From SZUA-430 sp040080835 (GTDB taxonomy: Bacteria > Pseudomonadota > Alphaproteobacteria > Micropepsales > Micropepsaceae), in NCBI GenBank assembly GCA_040080835.1, contig JBEBHP010000007.1:62001-126000 (forward strand): a DNA stretch of 64,000 nt. The letters run 5' to 3'. The notes under the pieces were generated by a model. That model had not been told where the DNA came from. It saw nothing but the letters and a program-made list of their open reading frames with translations, and ran no database searches. The translations under genes and the position numbers were made by a program. The stretch's first letter is position 1. Every line of letters begins with the position of its first letter. Shown in pieces: positions 1-9,375 of the stretch.

Positions 1-1659
1 CTCGGTGAACAATGTCAGCAGGTCTTCGATTGTTGTAACCGGTTGCCCCTGAAGTGCCGATGTCGTCGTCAGAATCGGAGACGTCCGGTAGTCAACCGAA
101 AAGTTGAAGGTCGATTGATCCGGAAAGAAGTAGTTGCCGCTCAGCAGCGCAATGTTCACCTCATTGTACGAGACGTCGTAGTCAACGAGTCCAAAGACCG
201 TCATGTCTGATTGCGCGAACCTGACTTCCCCGCCGACGGCCTGCCGATCAGTGATGTCATATGTCTTCTGATCGATGGCGTAGATATTCGCATGCCAGTC
301 ATCGAAGATCGGACCCAGGTCCAGACCGACGGCTCCAAAATAGCGGTGCGTGTTGATTTCGAGATCGCGGGATGAATCAACCGGCATGCCACCGATCACA
401 TTCAGGCGAATCTCATCGATCAGCGCGGCGCTGATCATGCCGCCGTCAAAGCGGCCCAGCACACCGTCGGAACTGCGAGTCTGTCTCCCGAACCGCGCGT
501 AGATATCCTTGTGCGCGTCGCCGATTTCCAGAAACAGCGTGCTCAGGCGGCCTTCACTATTGTCTGAATTCTGGGACAGGTCCAGCACGTAGCCGCCATT
601 CGCCCGCAGACTGATCGAGATGTCCTCGTCAGAATATCCAAGCGTCGTGTCGACATCGGTATCAAAGTCAAACTGATTCACGCCATCGCCCACAACGTCG
701 GCGGACATGTCCTGGTCCCGGCGCAGCGACTGGGAAAGGCTTCCATGATAGAAATACTCGGCCGAGCCATTCCCGTCCGAAGATCCCCTGGAAAGCTCTC
801 TCAATTTTGCATGCGGCTTGGACGCTGCTGCAACGAGCCCCGCCAGTCGCTGCTTCACGCGCGATGCGCCCTCTCCTTCCGGGTAAAGGCGCAAGTACTC
901 TTCATATTCGGCTTTCGCATGCGCAACCTGCTTGTTCCGCTCGCGCGCAACACCCAGCATCTCAAGTGCCTCGGGCCGGGCGGACTCATTGCCAGCCGAC
1001 GCCAGGACTTTCGTCAGAAGACGAATAGCCGCTTCGTTGTCGCCGCGCTCCAGCGCTGCGCGAGCATCTGTCATCGTCTTGGCCAGGTCGCCTTCGGGCA
1101 ACGATGTTTCGGGAACCGGTTCACTGAGCGTAGGATTTGGAGGTGGCGCCTCAATAACAACTTCTGGCGCTGCAGCACGGGACGCGCCGGCCGCTCCCGC
1201 AGCCACCGACACTTCAATGCTGCGCGTGTCTCCACCCGGAACCACGCGGTATTTGACGCTTGATGAAAATATGAAAGTGAGCCGTGCTTGTGTCGCGGAG
1301 ACGTCTTCGTAACTGGCATCAGTCAGAACGGACCCACCGCTGACTGATATTCGTTCTTTCGTTCCGACCACAGCCGGCTGACCGGAATTCCGCAGCGCGC
1401 GGACATAAACCTGCAGGACTGACCCTTCGTTCACTGGCGCATGCGAAAGATAGGTGACCGGCGCGTTGAAATGCACAACGAACGTCTGTCGGCCGTCAAC
1501 CTGGGTGTAGTCCATTCGGTCGATGCGCTTGTCGTCCGCATGAGAATCCGAAACGGTGCTCGCGCAGGCGACAACAAATGCCAGCATCAGGAACCGGGAC
1601 ACAACACCAGGAACGCGCCGCATCAAACGCGAACCAGTCATTTTACTCGCTACCAACAT
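1..1659 (-). CDS. TPR-containing outer-membrane beta-barrel protein (C-terminus cut by window edge)
   Basis: The reading frame runs off the left edge, so the C-terminus is missing (about 553 codons are visible). The start ATG at 1659 follows a GGAG at good spacing; a second in-frame ATG lies at 1641. The N-terminus is a signal peptide ending near FVVAC, which could also be a lipobox. Residues about 45-125 form a small beta domain like the AMIN/adhesion type, about 155-245 look like TPR helices (ALERGDNEAAIRLL, EYEEYLRLYP), and from about 265 onward alternating polar and hydrophobic strands with Gly/Asp/Asn turns look like a beta-barrel. It is first in order beside two multiheme cytochrome genes on the same strand, so an outer-membrane sleeve or porin for electron transfer is an inference. 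The family is not named with certainty. Confidence 0.7.
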   Translation of the reverse strand, partial: MLVASKMTGSRLMRRVPGVVSRFLMLAFVVACASTVSDSHADDKRIDRMDYTQVDGRQTFVVHFNAPVTYLSHAPVNEGSVLQVYVRALRNSGQPAVVGTKERISVSGGSVLTDASYEDVSATQARLTFIFSSSVKYRVVPGGDTRSIEVSVAAGAAGASRAAAPEVVIEAPPPNPTLSEPVPETSLPEGDLAKTMTDARAALERGDNEAAIRLLTKVLASAGNESARPEALEMLGVARERNKQVAHAKAEYEEYLRLYPEGEGASRVKQRLAGLVAAASKPHAKLRELSRGSSDGNGSAEYFYHGSLSQSLRRDQDMSADVVGDGVNQFDFDTDVDTTLGYSDEDISISLRANGGYVLDLSQNSDNSEGRLSTLFLEIGDAHKDIYARFGRQTRSSDGVLGRFDGGMISAALIDEIRLNVIGGMPVDSSRDLEINTHRYFGAVGLDLGPIFDDWHANIYAIDQKTYDITDRQAVGGEVRFAQSDMTVFGLVDYDVSYNEVNIALLSGNYFFPDQSTFNFSVDYRTSPILTTTSALQGQPVTTIEDLLTLFTE

Positions 1660-1697
1660 AAACTCACTCCGTCGGGGGATGGACGGTTGCTCCAAAA

Positions 1698-2180
1698 CTA
1701 ATCCTGCACGTCCGGATAAACAGGTTCACAGATTCCAGAACCCTGGGCCTGCCTGATAGCCACAACAACGCTCCTGAAGTCCTTGCCCTGGCCAACTTTG
1801 AAATCGACGATGTGCCGGAAAGTCAGGCGCAGATAGGGTTTGGGCACGGCATTGCCTTCATAGGTAATGCCCGAAAGAACATCTTCGCTTTCCTTTGGCG
1901 GGTTCAGGGACTCTCGTCGGTGTACATCCACGGACGCGTCTCTGCTGATCGAAAGCGTATCCAGTTCGATGCGAAGCTCTGCGCCCCGCGCGAAGGGATA
2001 GTGTGCGACAACGCGCGTTGGAAAGTTGAATTTCACATTCAGGAACTTGCATGCGGACGAGTCAAAAAACTCGACATCCGACAGCACCTGATCGCGGATG
2101 GTATCACCATGCGACGCGCCAACGGACACAGGCAAGAGGAACGAAAACGCCAACACTGCAGCAATCCATTTCGCTTTCAT
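1698..2180 (-). CDS. Secreted hypothetical protein related to the N-terminal domain of its downstream neighbour
   Basis: A 160-residue protein with a clear signal peptide (MKAKWIAAVLAFSFLLPVSVGAS). I chose the ATG at 2180 because it gives the signal peptide and follows GGTGG; the longer frame upstream adds only an Arg-rich tail. The mature part has the same pattern as residues 45-125 of the barrel protein downstream (a YE step, then LRLTF, a V-x-F-x-V strand, and G-x-D-x-RSV-x-V near the end). Two cysteines (SACKF and SGICEP) could form a disulfide. It lies 38 bp upstream of the barrel gene and directly after the large cytochrome gene (1 bp gap), so all three are probably one transcript. Its function is unknown; an accessory protein of the outer-membrane complex is a guess. 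Confidence 0.7.
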   Translation of the reverse strand: MKAKWIAAVLAFSFLLPVSVGASHGDTIRDQVLSDVEFFDSSACKFLNVKFNFPTRVVAHYPFARGAELRIELDTLSISRDASVDVHRRESLNPPKESEDVLSGITYEGNAVPKPYLRLTFRHIVDFKVGQGKDFRSVVVAIRQAQGSGICEPVYPDVQD

Positions 2181-2181
2181 C

Positions 2182-4335
2182 TTACCACCCGTTTGAGCTC
2201 GATCTGTGATGCCCCGAACGGGACGTCCTGATCGTCGTGAAACTATTGTCCGTATACAGATGACAGGAGCCTGCGCAGTCACGCAGTTCGCTCACCGTGT
2301 ACCTGATTGTCGTTGGCGTGGACGTCTTCGTGTGTGAGCCCGGAACAAAGCGGCTGGCATGACAGCCGGCGCAGTCGGGCTTGTAGGCAGCGGACGTCCA
2401 GGTAGCCACTTGCGAATTGCCCGTGTGACAGCTCAGGCACGTGACTGCCGATTTGTGTGTCCCGGGGAAGTCGGCACCGGAATGCGTGAAGCGGATTGGC
2501 GTCCACGCCACCGAGGTGTGGCAACTGTCACACTGGACCGTTGTCACGAAGTGCGTGGGGGTCTTGCCCGTGGCGCTGGTTCCGTTGTGACAGGTTGAAC
2601 AGGAGCCCGTCACCGCAGAATGGTCAAAGGTCGCGGGCAACCACGCAATAGTGCTGTGGCAGCTGTCACACTGAGCCGATGTGCTGATATGGGTAACAGG
2701 CTTGCCGCCGGCGGTCGTTCCGTTGTGGCACGAGGTGCATGTTCCGATCACATTCGAATGGTCGACATGCACGGTCGTCCAGTTTGTCGTGATGTGGCAG
2801 CTGTCGCAGTTGCTCGAGCTTGTGATGTGCCGCGCGCTCTTGCCGGTTGCCGTCGTGCCATTGTGGCAGCTTGAGCAGGTTCCCGTGACCGCGCTGTGAT
2901 CAAAGCGCACGGTGTTCCAGCTCGTTGTCGAATGGCACGTGTCACACGAGCTTGCGGTCGCTATATGCGTCGCGCCTTTGCCGGTAGCCGTCGTTCCGTT
3001 ATGGCAGCTCGCGCAGGTCCCCGTGACCGCACTATGGTCAAAGTGAACGGTCGTCCAGTTCGTGGTCGTGTGGCACGTGTCGCAGGTACTGTTCGACGCA
3101 ATGTGTCGCGCGCTCTTGCCTGTCGCCGTGGTCCCGTTGTGACAACTCGCGCACGTCCCCGTCACCGCGCTGTGGTCAAAGTGAACCGTCGTCCAGTTTG
3201 TTGTCGTGTGGCACGTGTCGCAGGTGTTGCTCGACGCAATGTGTCGTGTGCTCTTGCCGGTTGCCGTGGATCCGTTGTGGCAACTCGAACAGGTTCCGGA
3301 AACTGCGCTGTGATCAAAGTGTACCGGCGTCCAGGCTGTTGTTGTGTGGCAGGTGTCGCAGGAGCTGCTGGACGTGATATGAGTGGAACCCTTGCCAGTG
3401 GCTGTCGTTCCATTGTGACAGCTGGAGCAAGTGCCCGTTACGCCGCTGTGACTGAAGTGAACAGACGTCCAGTTTGCGGTCGTATGACATGTCTCGCAGG
3501 AATTACTCGAAGCGATGTGCCGCGTGCTTTTGCCCGTTGCTGTCGACCCGTTGTGGCAACTCGAACACGTCCCGGAGACTGCGCTGTGATCAAAGTGAAC
3601 AGTCGTCCAGCCCGCCGTTGTGTGACACGTTTCGCAGGAATTGCTGGATGCCAAGTGCGTGGCGCTTTTGCCGGTAGCCGATTTTCCGTTGTGACAGCTT
3701 GAGCACGTCCCGATCGTACCGCTGTGGTCGAAGTGCAGGGACGACCAGCTTGTCGTAATGTGGCATGTCTCGCACAGGCTGCTCGAGGCGATATGCTTCG
3801 TGCTCTTGCCAGTTGCTTTCGACCCGTTGTGGCAGCTCGCGCAGTTACCCGTCACACCAGCGTGATCAAATCGGGACGCGTTCCAGTTTGTTGTCGAGTG
3901 GCATTGAGTGCAGTCACTGGTTGTCTGTAGGTGACGTGTCGACTTGCCAATCGCAGTTCGACCATTGTGGCACGAGGAGCAGGTGCCGGAAGCTGCACGG
4001 TGGTCGAAGCGCGCGTCCGTCCAGCGGCTTGTCGTGTGGCAATCCTTGCAGGCGTTCGAACTGGCAATGTGATTTGCCGTCTTGCCGGGTGCGTTCACGC
4101 TGTTGTGGCAAGTGGAGCAGGTCTTTGTTGTCCCCTTGAACAAACCACCGCGGTGGCAGCTGCTGCACTTTACATTTTCATGGCCGTCAGTGAGCGGAAA
4201 GCCAGCCTTGAGGTGAATGGCTGCATTGTCCGCGGGAGACTTCGGTGCTGCATTCGAATCACGAATCAAAAAGAGCGCGCAGAATGCGACGAAGAATATC
4301 GTCAAGGCATACCGATATGTGCCGCGCGAATTCAT
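2182..4335 (-). CDS. Multiheme c-type cytochrome, 27 CXXCH plus one CX3CH
   Basis: A 717-residue secreted cytochrome. The ATG at 4335 begins a signal peptide (ALTIFFVAFCALFLIRDSNAA); the longer frame upstream has no such feature. I counted 27 CXXCH heme-binding motifs and one CAGSCH (CX3CH) near the C-terminus. Hemes 3 to 24 sit in eleven consecutive 46-residue units of the form C-x-x-CH-TT-x-x-W-x-x-x-x-F-D-H-S...C-x-S-CHNG-x-x-A-x-GK, each with two hemes and extra His residues able to serve as distal ligands. A twelfth unit diverges. There is no membrane anchor after the signal peptide, so it is periplasmic or exported. Such linear heme arrays act as electron wires in other bacteria. The exact role and location here are inferred from the neighbours (barrel protein, second cytochrome, ccm genes). 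Confidence 0.9.
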   Translation of the reverse strand: MNSRGTYRYALTIFFVAFCALFLIRDSNAAPKSPADNAAIHLKAGFPLTDGHENVKCSSCHRGGLFKGTTKTCSTCHNSVNAPGKTANHIASSNACKDCHTTSRWTDARFDHRAASGTCSSCHNGRTAIGKSTRHLQTTSDCTQCHSTTNWNASRFDHAGVTGNCASCHNGSKATGKSTKHIASSSLCETCHITTSWSSLHFDHSGTIGTCSSCHNGKSATGKSATHLASSNSCETCHTTAGWTTVHFDHSAVSGTCSSCHNGSTATGKSTRHIASSNSCETCHTTANWTSVHFSHSGVTGTCSSCHNGTTATGKGSTHITSSSSCDTCHTTTAWTPVHFDHSAVSGTCSSCHNGSTATGKSTRHIASSNTCDTCHTTTNWTTVHFDHSAVTGTCASCHNGTTATGKSARHIASNSTCDTCHTTTNWTTVHFDHSAVTGTCASCHNGTTATGKGATHIATASSCDTCHSTTSWNTVRFDHSAVTGTCSSCHNGTTATGKSARHITSSSNCDSCHITTNWTTVHVDHSNVIGTCTSCHNGTTAGGKPVTHISTSAQCDSCHSTIAWLPATFDHSAVTGSCSTCHNGTSATGKTPTHFVTTVQCDSCHTSVAWTPIRFTHSGADFPGTHKSAVTCLSCHTGNSQVATWTSAAYKPDCAGCHASRFVPGSHTKTSTPTTIRYTVSELRDCAGSCHLYTDNSFTTIRTSRSGHHRSSSNGW
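2533..4050 (-). repeat. Eleven tandem 138-bp repeats coding di-heme units
   Basis: Each unit codes 46 residues from one CXXCH to the third next CXXCH and contains two heme sites. Unit length is constant in all units I counted (C96 of the protein onward), and the central copies are nearly identical at DNA level. This fits growth by unequal crossing-over. Confidence 0.85.
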
Positions 4336-4604
4336 GCCAGTCGTTGCCAATCGCCCACAAGACCAGCCAATGACTGACTGATCGCCAACAGAAACCCCAA
4401 ACTGCGAGCGAGCGCCTTGTTCCCAACACCCCGCCCTCTCGCATCGGAGAACTGAAACACAATGAATTTGGTGAGTAAACAAAGTACAAATTGAGTTGTA
4501 ATCCTGCTGTAATGAAGCGAGGCACAATCGTCACCACTAAAACGCGCAACGCTCGCATGCGTCTGATTTCAGGTTGAGTCGCACAACCAACGAAAACTGT
4601 CAGA

Positions 4605-6173
4605 CTAGTTTCGCAACCTCTTGAAAGAGCTTGTGATGTGGCACGCTTCACATCGATCACCAAACTCACCCCGGTGCTTGTCATCTGCACGATGGCAGGA
4701 AATGCACAAGGTCTTGGCCTTTGCCTTGCCTGCTGTCTCTTCCGTGTGACACGCACTGCAAACAAGGTCCGTGTGCGCACCCGTCAACGGATAGCGCGTC
4801 TGACGATCATGATCGAATTCCCAATACTTCCAGCCGCTCGGGTTATGACAATCTCCGCAGACAGGACCTAGCGTCTTCCTGTGTTCGTCATCTTTCTGGT
4901 GGCAGGCGCCGCACTCCAGCGGCGCTTCGCGATACTTGGCCGTCAAGTGGCATCGTTCACAGGCAACGGCAGCATGAAGCCCAACCAGTGGAAACTTCGT
5001 CAGCCCGTGGTCAAATTTGACATTGGAATCCCAAGCCTTCTCGTTGTGGCACCTTTCGCATGACTTTCCTTCGTCACCTTTGTGAACATCATTCTTCTGG
5101 TGGCATGAATAACAGGACGTAGCGACCTTTTGAGTGAACACACCACTCACGTGGCATCCTTTGCAGGTCACTTTGGCGTGAGCGCCCTTCAGCGGAAAAT
5201 CCGTCGCCGTATCGTGATTGAACGAAGAAGATTTCCAGTTTTTTGCACTGTGGCAAGTCTCGCATTTGTCACCGTTGCTACCTTTGTGCACGTCATTCGC
5301 GCGGTGGCATGAGATACATGACATCCCGACTTTTTGGGGAGTGCCAGACCCTTTGTGGCAGGCGCTGCATTCAATTTCGGCGTGACGCCCGGAAAGCGGA
5401 AAATGAGTCTGCTTGTTGTGATCAAAACTGACGGCGGACCATTTGGCGGTCGTATGGCAGTTGGCGCACAATCGGCCATTGGAGCCGTGATGCTTGTCAT
5501 CCAGCTGGTGGCACGAGTAGCAGTCTTTCGGGGTCCCCTTGTACCGCTCATCTGCGTGACAACTCTGGCAGGTCACGCGGGCATGCGCGCCCATCAGCGC
5601 AAACCGGGTACGCTGATGATCAAAGCCGACAGTCTTCCAGGCCGTTTCGTTGTGACAGCTCTCGCAGGTGGTTCCCAGCCGGCCTTTGTGACGGTCATCG
5701 CCGGCGTGGCAACCAAAGCAAGTCAGCGGCGCCCTGGAGAACTTCTCATTGCTCTTGTGGCACGACGAACAGGAAACCCGCCCGTGAGCTCCCTTAAGCG
5801 GATAGTCGGTGAAGCTGTGATTGAAATTGTCCCGATCAAATACCGTCAGCTTCGAATTTCGCCCCTTGTGCTCGCTGTGGCACTGGCTGCACGCCGCCGT
5901 GCGCACAAGCGGGTCCCGTCCATGGTAGCCAGTTCTCTGAAGCAACTGCTTGTCAATCGGCTTGTGACAATCTCTGCACCTTGAAGATTGCGCCTTCTTG
6001 TTGAAGGCCACATGGCAGTTCTTGCAGTTCTCACCGAGCTTTTCATGCTTCTTGTTCAGGTCACCCGGAGACATCATCCGGTCGATGATATCTGCCGCGC
6101 GCACAGGTGCGACCGGCCCGGACAGCCAAACCGCGAGCAAAAATAGTACAGCAATCGACTGGCGAACGGACAA
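4605..6173 (-). CDS. Periplasmic multiheme cytochrome c with 21 CXXCH (tri-heme modules)
   Basis: About 522 residues with 21 CXXCH motifs. After three N-terminal hemes, hemes 4-21 form six modules of three hemes, each ordered C-x-x-CH, then C-x-x-CH followed by D-D-x-H-K-G, then C-x-x-CH followed by a W...F-D-H segment and F-P-L-x-G-x-H-A. This is the cytochrome c3/c7-like class with repeated DDxHKG signatures. The start is uncertain: TTG at 6173 lies 7 nt after AGGTC and gives a normal signal peptide (SIAVLFLLAVWLSG...VRA), whereas the ATG at 6227 would overlap the upstream gene by 44 bp and add a long Cys-containing stretch. I prefer the TTG. The gene directly follows the membrane protein, so electrons could pass from that protein to this one. 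That order is inference. Confidence 0.88.
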   Translation of the reverse strand: MSVRQSIAVLFLLAVWLSGPVAPVRAADIIDRMMSPGDLNKKHEKLGENCKNCHVAFNKKAQSSRCRDCHKPIDKQLLQRTGYHGRDPLVRTAACSQCHSEHKGRNSKLTVFDRDNFNHSFTDYPLKGAHGRVSCSSCHKSNEKFSRAPLTCFGCHAGDDRHKGRLGTTCESCHNETAWKTVGFDHQRTRFALMGAHARVTCQSCHADERYKGTPKDCYSCHQLDDKHHGSNGRLCANCHTTAKWSAVSFDHNKQTHFPLSGRHAEIECSACHKGSGTPQKVGMSCISCHRANDVHKGSNGDKCETCHSAKNWKSSSFNHDTATDFPLKGAHAKVTCKGCHVSGVFTQKVATSCYSCHQKNDVHKGDEGKSCERCHNEKAWDSNVKFDHGLTKFPLVGLHAAVACERCHLTAKYREAPLECGACHQKDDEHRKTLGPVCGDCHNPSGWKYWEFDHDRQTRYPLTGAHTDLVCSACHTEETAGKAKAKTLCISCHRADDKHRGEFGDRCEACHITSSFKRLRN

Positions 6174-6183
6174 GAGACGCGAC

Positions 6184-7089
6184 CTAGTACAGATGCACGG
6201 CAACGATATGGACGACCGCTGCAGCAATCAGAACAAACAACAGCGGCACATGCAAAACATGCCAAAGAGCAAACATTCTTTCGTAGAACTTGAATTGAGC
6301 CGCACTCTGCAGTGACCGCAGGTAAGTCGTCAGGTACTCCGATGCTGCCTTTTTCTGTGCGCGGTTCTGGCGCCGGTCGAGTCCATGGAACCGCGCGTTT
6401 TCATCAATACTCGCAAACGCATGCTTGAGAAGTTTCCGGCGATAGTCACCCATCGAGAGCGAAAAATCCAGGTGAAGCCAGCTGCTCGAAAGCAGGCCGT
6501 GGTCCGGATCCAACACGCGGCGCTCCAGTCCGTCCAGCATAGTCTGAACACGATGTATTTTCATGAAATCAAACTGCAGGTCACCACGCGCTTGCTGCGC
6601 CTGCGCTCGCATTTCCTGCAGCGTGCGCAACTCTCCCGAATATCGATGATGCGTCTTGCCATAGATGTACCGGCCCACGATCCCGCTGAGCATCACCGTG
6701 ACCATTGTCAGCAAGGCTACATTGCTGTTCGTGGCACCAAGTTTGAAATTTGCGTGGAACAGGATCAGCGTGGGACCCGAAACGCCCAGAAACATGTGAA
6801 ACTTCAGCCAGTTCGGCAACCGGCCCCAGGACCGCCACGATTTGAAACGCTTCCGCAACGGGTATAGCAACAGGATCAGGACCAGGATCGAACCGACGAT
6901 TCCGAACATATATCCCAGACCGTGCTCGGGCGTGTACCAGTTGTCGTCGCGATGCAGGAACCCGTAAGCCAGCAGCGCCAGGACGGACAATCCAAACAAC
7001 CCTGCACCAATTCCACTGGCAGGCTTTCTGTCAGGGGAACGCTGTGCAGCACGCGCAACCCGAATGTCCGCTGCAGGTGGCTCCTGCAT
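6184..7089 (-). CDS. His-rich integral membrane protein, putative b-type cytochrome
   Basis: About 301 residues from ATG 7089; the frame could extend to a TTG at 7161, and neither start has a strong ribosome site. Two membrane segments lie near the N-terminus (GAGLFGLSVLALLAYGFL and MFGIVGSILVLILLLYPL), then LPNWLKFHMFLGVSGPTLILFH and a following segment, a charged helical middle of about 120 residues, and a last membrane segment. Histidines sit inside or at the edge of membrane segments (KFHMFLG, LILFHAN, LWHVLHVPLL, VVHIVAVH), the pattern expected of bis-His heme b ligation as in cytochrome b561/ferric-reductase folds. With the FAD/Fe-S oxidoreductase encoded at 11087 and the cytochromes downstream, it is a candidate inner-membrane electron carrier. 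Heme binding is inferred only from the His pattern. Confidence 0.75.
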   Translation of the reverse strand: MQEPPAADIRVARAAQRSPDRKPASGIGAGLFGLSVLALLAYGFLHRDDNWYTPEHGLGYMFGIVGSILVLILLLYPLRKRFKSWRSWGRLPNWLKFHMFLGVSGPTLILFHANFKLGATNSNVALLTMVTVMLSGIVGRYIYGKTHHRYSGELRTLQEMRAQAQQARGDLQFDFMKIHRVQTMLDGLERRVLDPDHGLLSSSWLHLDFSLSMGDYRRKLLKHAFASIDENARFHGLDRRQNRAQKKAASEYLTTYLRSLQSAAQFKFYERMFALWHVLHVPLLFVLIAAAVVHIVAVHLY

Positions 7090-7386
7090 TCCGGCATCCG
7101 AGACTTGAACAAACGTTGGTTCAATACGCGTCAACTCGCGGCCCAACCCAGAAACTCCCAACTACGGTAAACGACACTTTTCGAGGCGCGCCACTTTGCA
7201 TCATTTGGTCTGACATAGCACTGCATCTTTCGAACTGGTCACGTAATGTCATTGTAATGTTTGCGCCTTCAGGTTGAGACAAGAGCACCTGCCGCCCACT
7301 CACGCGAAATCAAACAATTCCGTGCACGGTTGAACAAATTTGTGCGCTATCATAAAGGCTTCTTTGAAACCTCAGGATCCCAAAGG

Positions 7387-9375
7387 ATGGCGGCTGAAAT
7401 CGGTCAGTTCTCGCTGATCACTTCATTCTTGATTGCGATTGTCCAGGCCACTCTGCCCCTGTATGGAGCGGCGACAAACAACGCGCGCCTGATGGCGCTC
7501 GCACGCTCAGCCGCAATTGCCCAGTGCCTGATGGTCGCGCTGGCATTTGTCGCCATCACATACTGCTTCGTTAGTTCTGACTTTTCCGTTGGAATCGTTG
7601 CTGCGAATTCACATTCCGACAAGCCGCTCATGTACAAGATCGCCGGCGTTTGGGGAAACCACGAAGGATCGATGCTGCTCTGGGTCTTGATCCTGGCACT
7701 GTTCGGACTGGCCGTCGCACTGTTTGGCACCAACTTGCCATCAGCACTGGCAGCCCGCGTACTCGCGATACAGGGCATGATCGGAACAGGCTTCCTTGCC
7801 TTCATCATCTTCACGTCTAATCCATTCATGCGCCTGCATCCGGCACCAGTAGATGGAAACGGACTTAATCCCCTTCTCCAGGATCCGGGGCTCGCGAGCC
7901 ATCCACCTTTTCTCTACCTGGGTTATGTGGGTTTCTCGATGGCATTCTCCTTCGCGGTGGCAGCCTTGATTGAAGGCAAGGTAGACCCTGCATGGGCGCG
8001 CTGGGTCAGGCCATGGACACTGCTCGCGTGGTGCTTCCTGACGATGGGTATCATGCTGGGCAGCCTTTGGGCCTACTACGAACTCGGATGGGGTGGCTGG
8101 TGGTTCTGGGATCCCGTCGAAAACGCTTCGCTCATGCCCTGGCTTGCTGGCACCGCTCTGGTGCATTCAGCTATTGTCGTCGAAAAAAGAGATGCGCTGA
8201 AACGCTGGACGATTCTTTTGGCGATACTCACATTCTCGCTCAGCCTTGTCGGAACCTTCCTGGTGCGCTCCGGCGTGATCACAAGCGTGCACTCGTTCGC
8301 AACTGACCCGACGCGCGGCGTATTCATTTTGGGCTTGTTGATCGCAACGACCGGTGGCGCGCTGACGCTATACGCCATCCGGGCGCCTTCGCTCAAACTC
8401 GGCAACCTCTTTTCGCCAGTGAGCCGCGAAACCAGCCTCATCCTGAACAACGTCTTTCTGGTATCACTCGCAGGTGCCGTCTTTGTAGGGACCTTCTATC
8501 CGTTGTTTGTGTCGGCCGTAAGTTCGGATCAGATCTCGGTCGGCGCGCCGGTCTACAATTTCTTCTTTCCACCCATGATGCTCGTACTCATGATCATCAT
8601 GGGTGTGGGACCCTTCCTCAGCTGGAAGCGTGGCCGTATTGAAGATGCGTGGATGCAGTTGCGCATATGCGCAGCGATAGCCGCTGCCACAGGTTTTACC
8701 GTTCTCTGGCTCAGTTGGGGACGTGGCTCCTTCGCAGTACCGGCACTGGCCATTTCCGCCTGGCTCGCACTCAGTTCATTGCTGGTTCTGGCCAGGCAGC
8801 TCGACGTGGCCAGCGGGTCTCCTGCAAAAATTGCCGCCCGAGCCGTCGGCCTGCCCCGCGCAACATACGGCTTTGTCATCGCCCACATTGGCATCGCCCT
8901 TGTCGCGGCCGGTATCGCGGGTGTATCCGCATGGACGACGGAAACTGTTACCAAGCTCAATGTCGGCGCAAGTACCAGCGTCGGCAGCTATGACGTGAAG
9001 CTGGTCAGTGTCGGCAAGTCCAATGGTCCAAATTTCGAGGCGCTCGTCGCGACATTCGACGTGACACGTCACGGTCAATCAGTGGACACCATGATAGCCG
9101 AGAAACGCTACTACCCATTCCCGGGAAGTGAGACAACCGAGGCCGCAATCAGGGTGAGGCCCCTGGATGTTCTGTACCTGACAGTCGGGGACCAGGACAT
9201 GGCCGGGGCTTGGACCGTGCGCATGTATGCGCATCCGATGGTGACATGGATCTGGTTCGGTTGCCTTGTGATGGTCGTTGGCGGAACAATTTCACTGACA
9301 GACCGCAGACTACGTGTTGGCGCGCCGCGCCGCGCCAGACCGGTGACACCACCACTTGTACCCCAGGCTGTATGA
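7387..9375 (+). CDS. ccmF: Cytochrome c maturation protein CcmF (heme lyase subunit)
   Basis: A 662-residue polytopic membrane protein of the size usual for CcmF. The start ATG at 7387 gives MAAEIGQFSLITSFL, matching the family N-terminus; the track upstream of it is not conserved in pattern. The WWD heme-handling motif is present near residue 235 (GWGGWWFWDPVENASLMPW), and conserved periplasmic and membrane His residues follow. CcmF works with CcmH/CcmI to attach heme covalently to CXXCH sites of apocytochromes on the outer face of the inner membrane. It is the first gene of a run ccmF-ccmH-ccmI and overlaps the next gene by ATGA. It is divergent from the multiheme cytochrome operon, which would be its obvious substrate. 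Confidence 0.95.
   Translation: MAAEIGQFSLITSFLIAIVQATLPLYGAATNNARLMALARSAAIAQCLMVALAFVAITYCFVSSDFSVGIVAANSHSDKPLMYKIAGVWGNHEGSMLLWVLILALFGLAVALFGTNLPSALAARVLAIQGMIGTGFLAFIIFTSNPFMRLHPAPVDGNGLNPLLQDPGLASHPPFLYLGYVGFSMAFSFAVAALIEGKVDPAWARWVRPWTLLAWCFLTMGIMLGSLWAYYELGWGGWWFWDPVENASLMPWLAGTALVHSAIVVEKRDALKRWTILLAILTFSLSLVGTFLVRSGVITSVHSFATDPTRGVFILGLLIATTGGALTLYAIRAPSLKLGNLFSPVSRETSLILNNVFLVSLAGAVFVGTFYPLFVSAVSSDQISVGAPVYNFFFPPMMLVLMIIMGVGPFLSWKRGRIEDAWMQLRICAAIAAATGFTVLWLSWGRGSFAVPALAISAWLALSSLLVLARQLDVASGSPAKIAARAVGLPRATYGFVIAHIGIALVAAGIAGVSAWTTETVTKLNVGASTSVGSYDVKLVSVGKSNGPNFEALVATFDVTRHGQSVDTMIAEKRYYPFPGSETTEAAIRVRPLDVLYLTVGDQDMAGAWTVRMYAHPMVTWIWFGCLVMVVGGTISLTDRRLRVGAPRRARPVTPPLVPQAV

Noticed and set aside
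2896..3702. Long plus-strand open frame (268 codons) opposite the repeat cytochrome
   Set aside because: It is the regular mirror of the tandem heme repeats; composition is Arg/Val-rich and it lacks a ribosome site and any family pattern.
2533..4050. Regular repeats that could be taken for a CRISPR-like array
   Set aside because: The unit is 138 bp, codes heme sites in frame and has no unique spacers; no cas genes are present.
4395..4420. GGAAC-N15-AGTT on the minus strand near the repeat cytochrome
   Set aside because: The -10 and spacing both deviate and the gene context is not stress-related.
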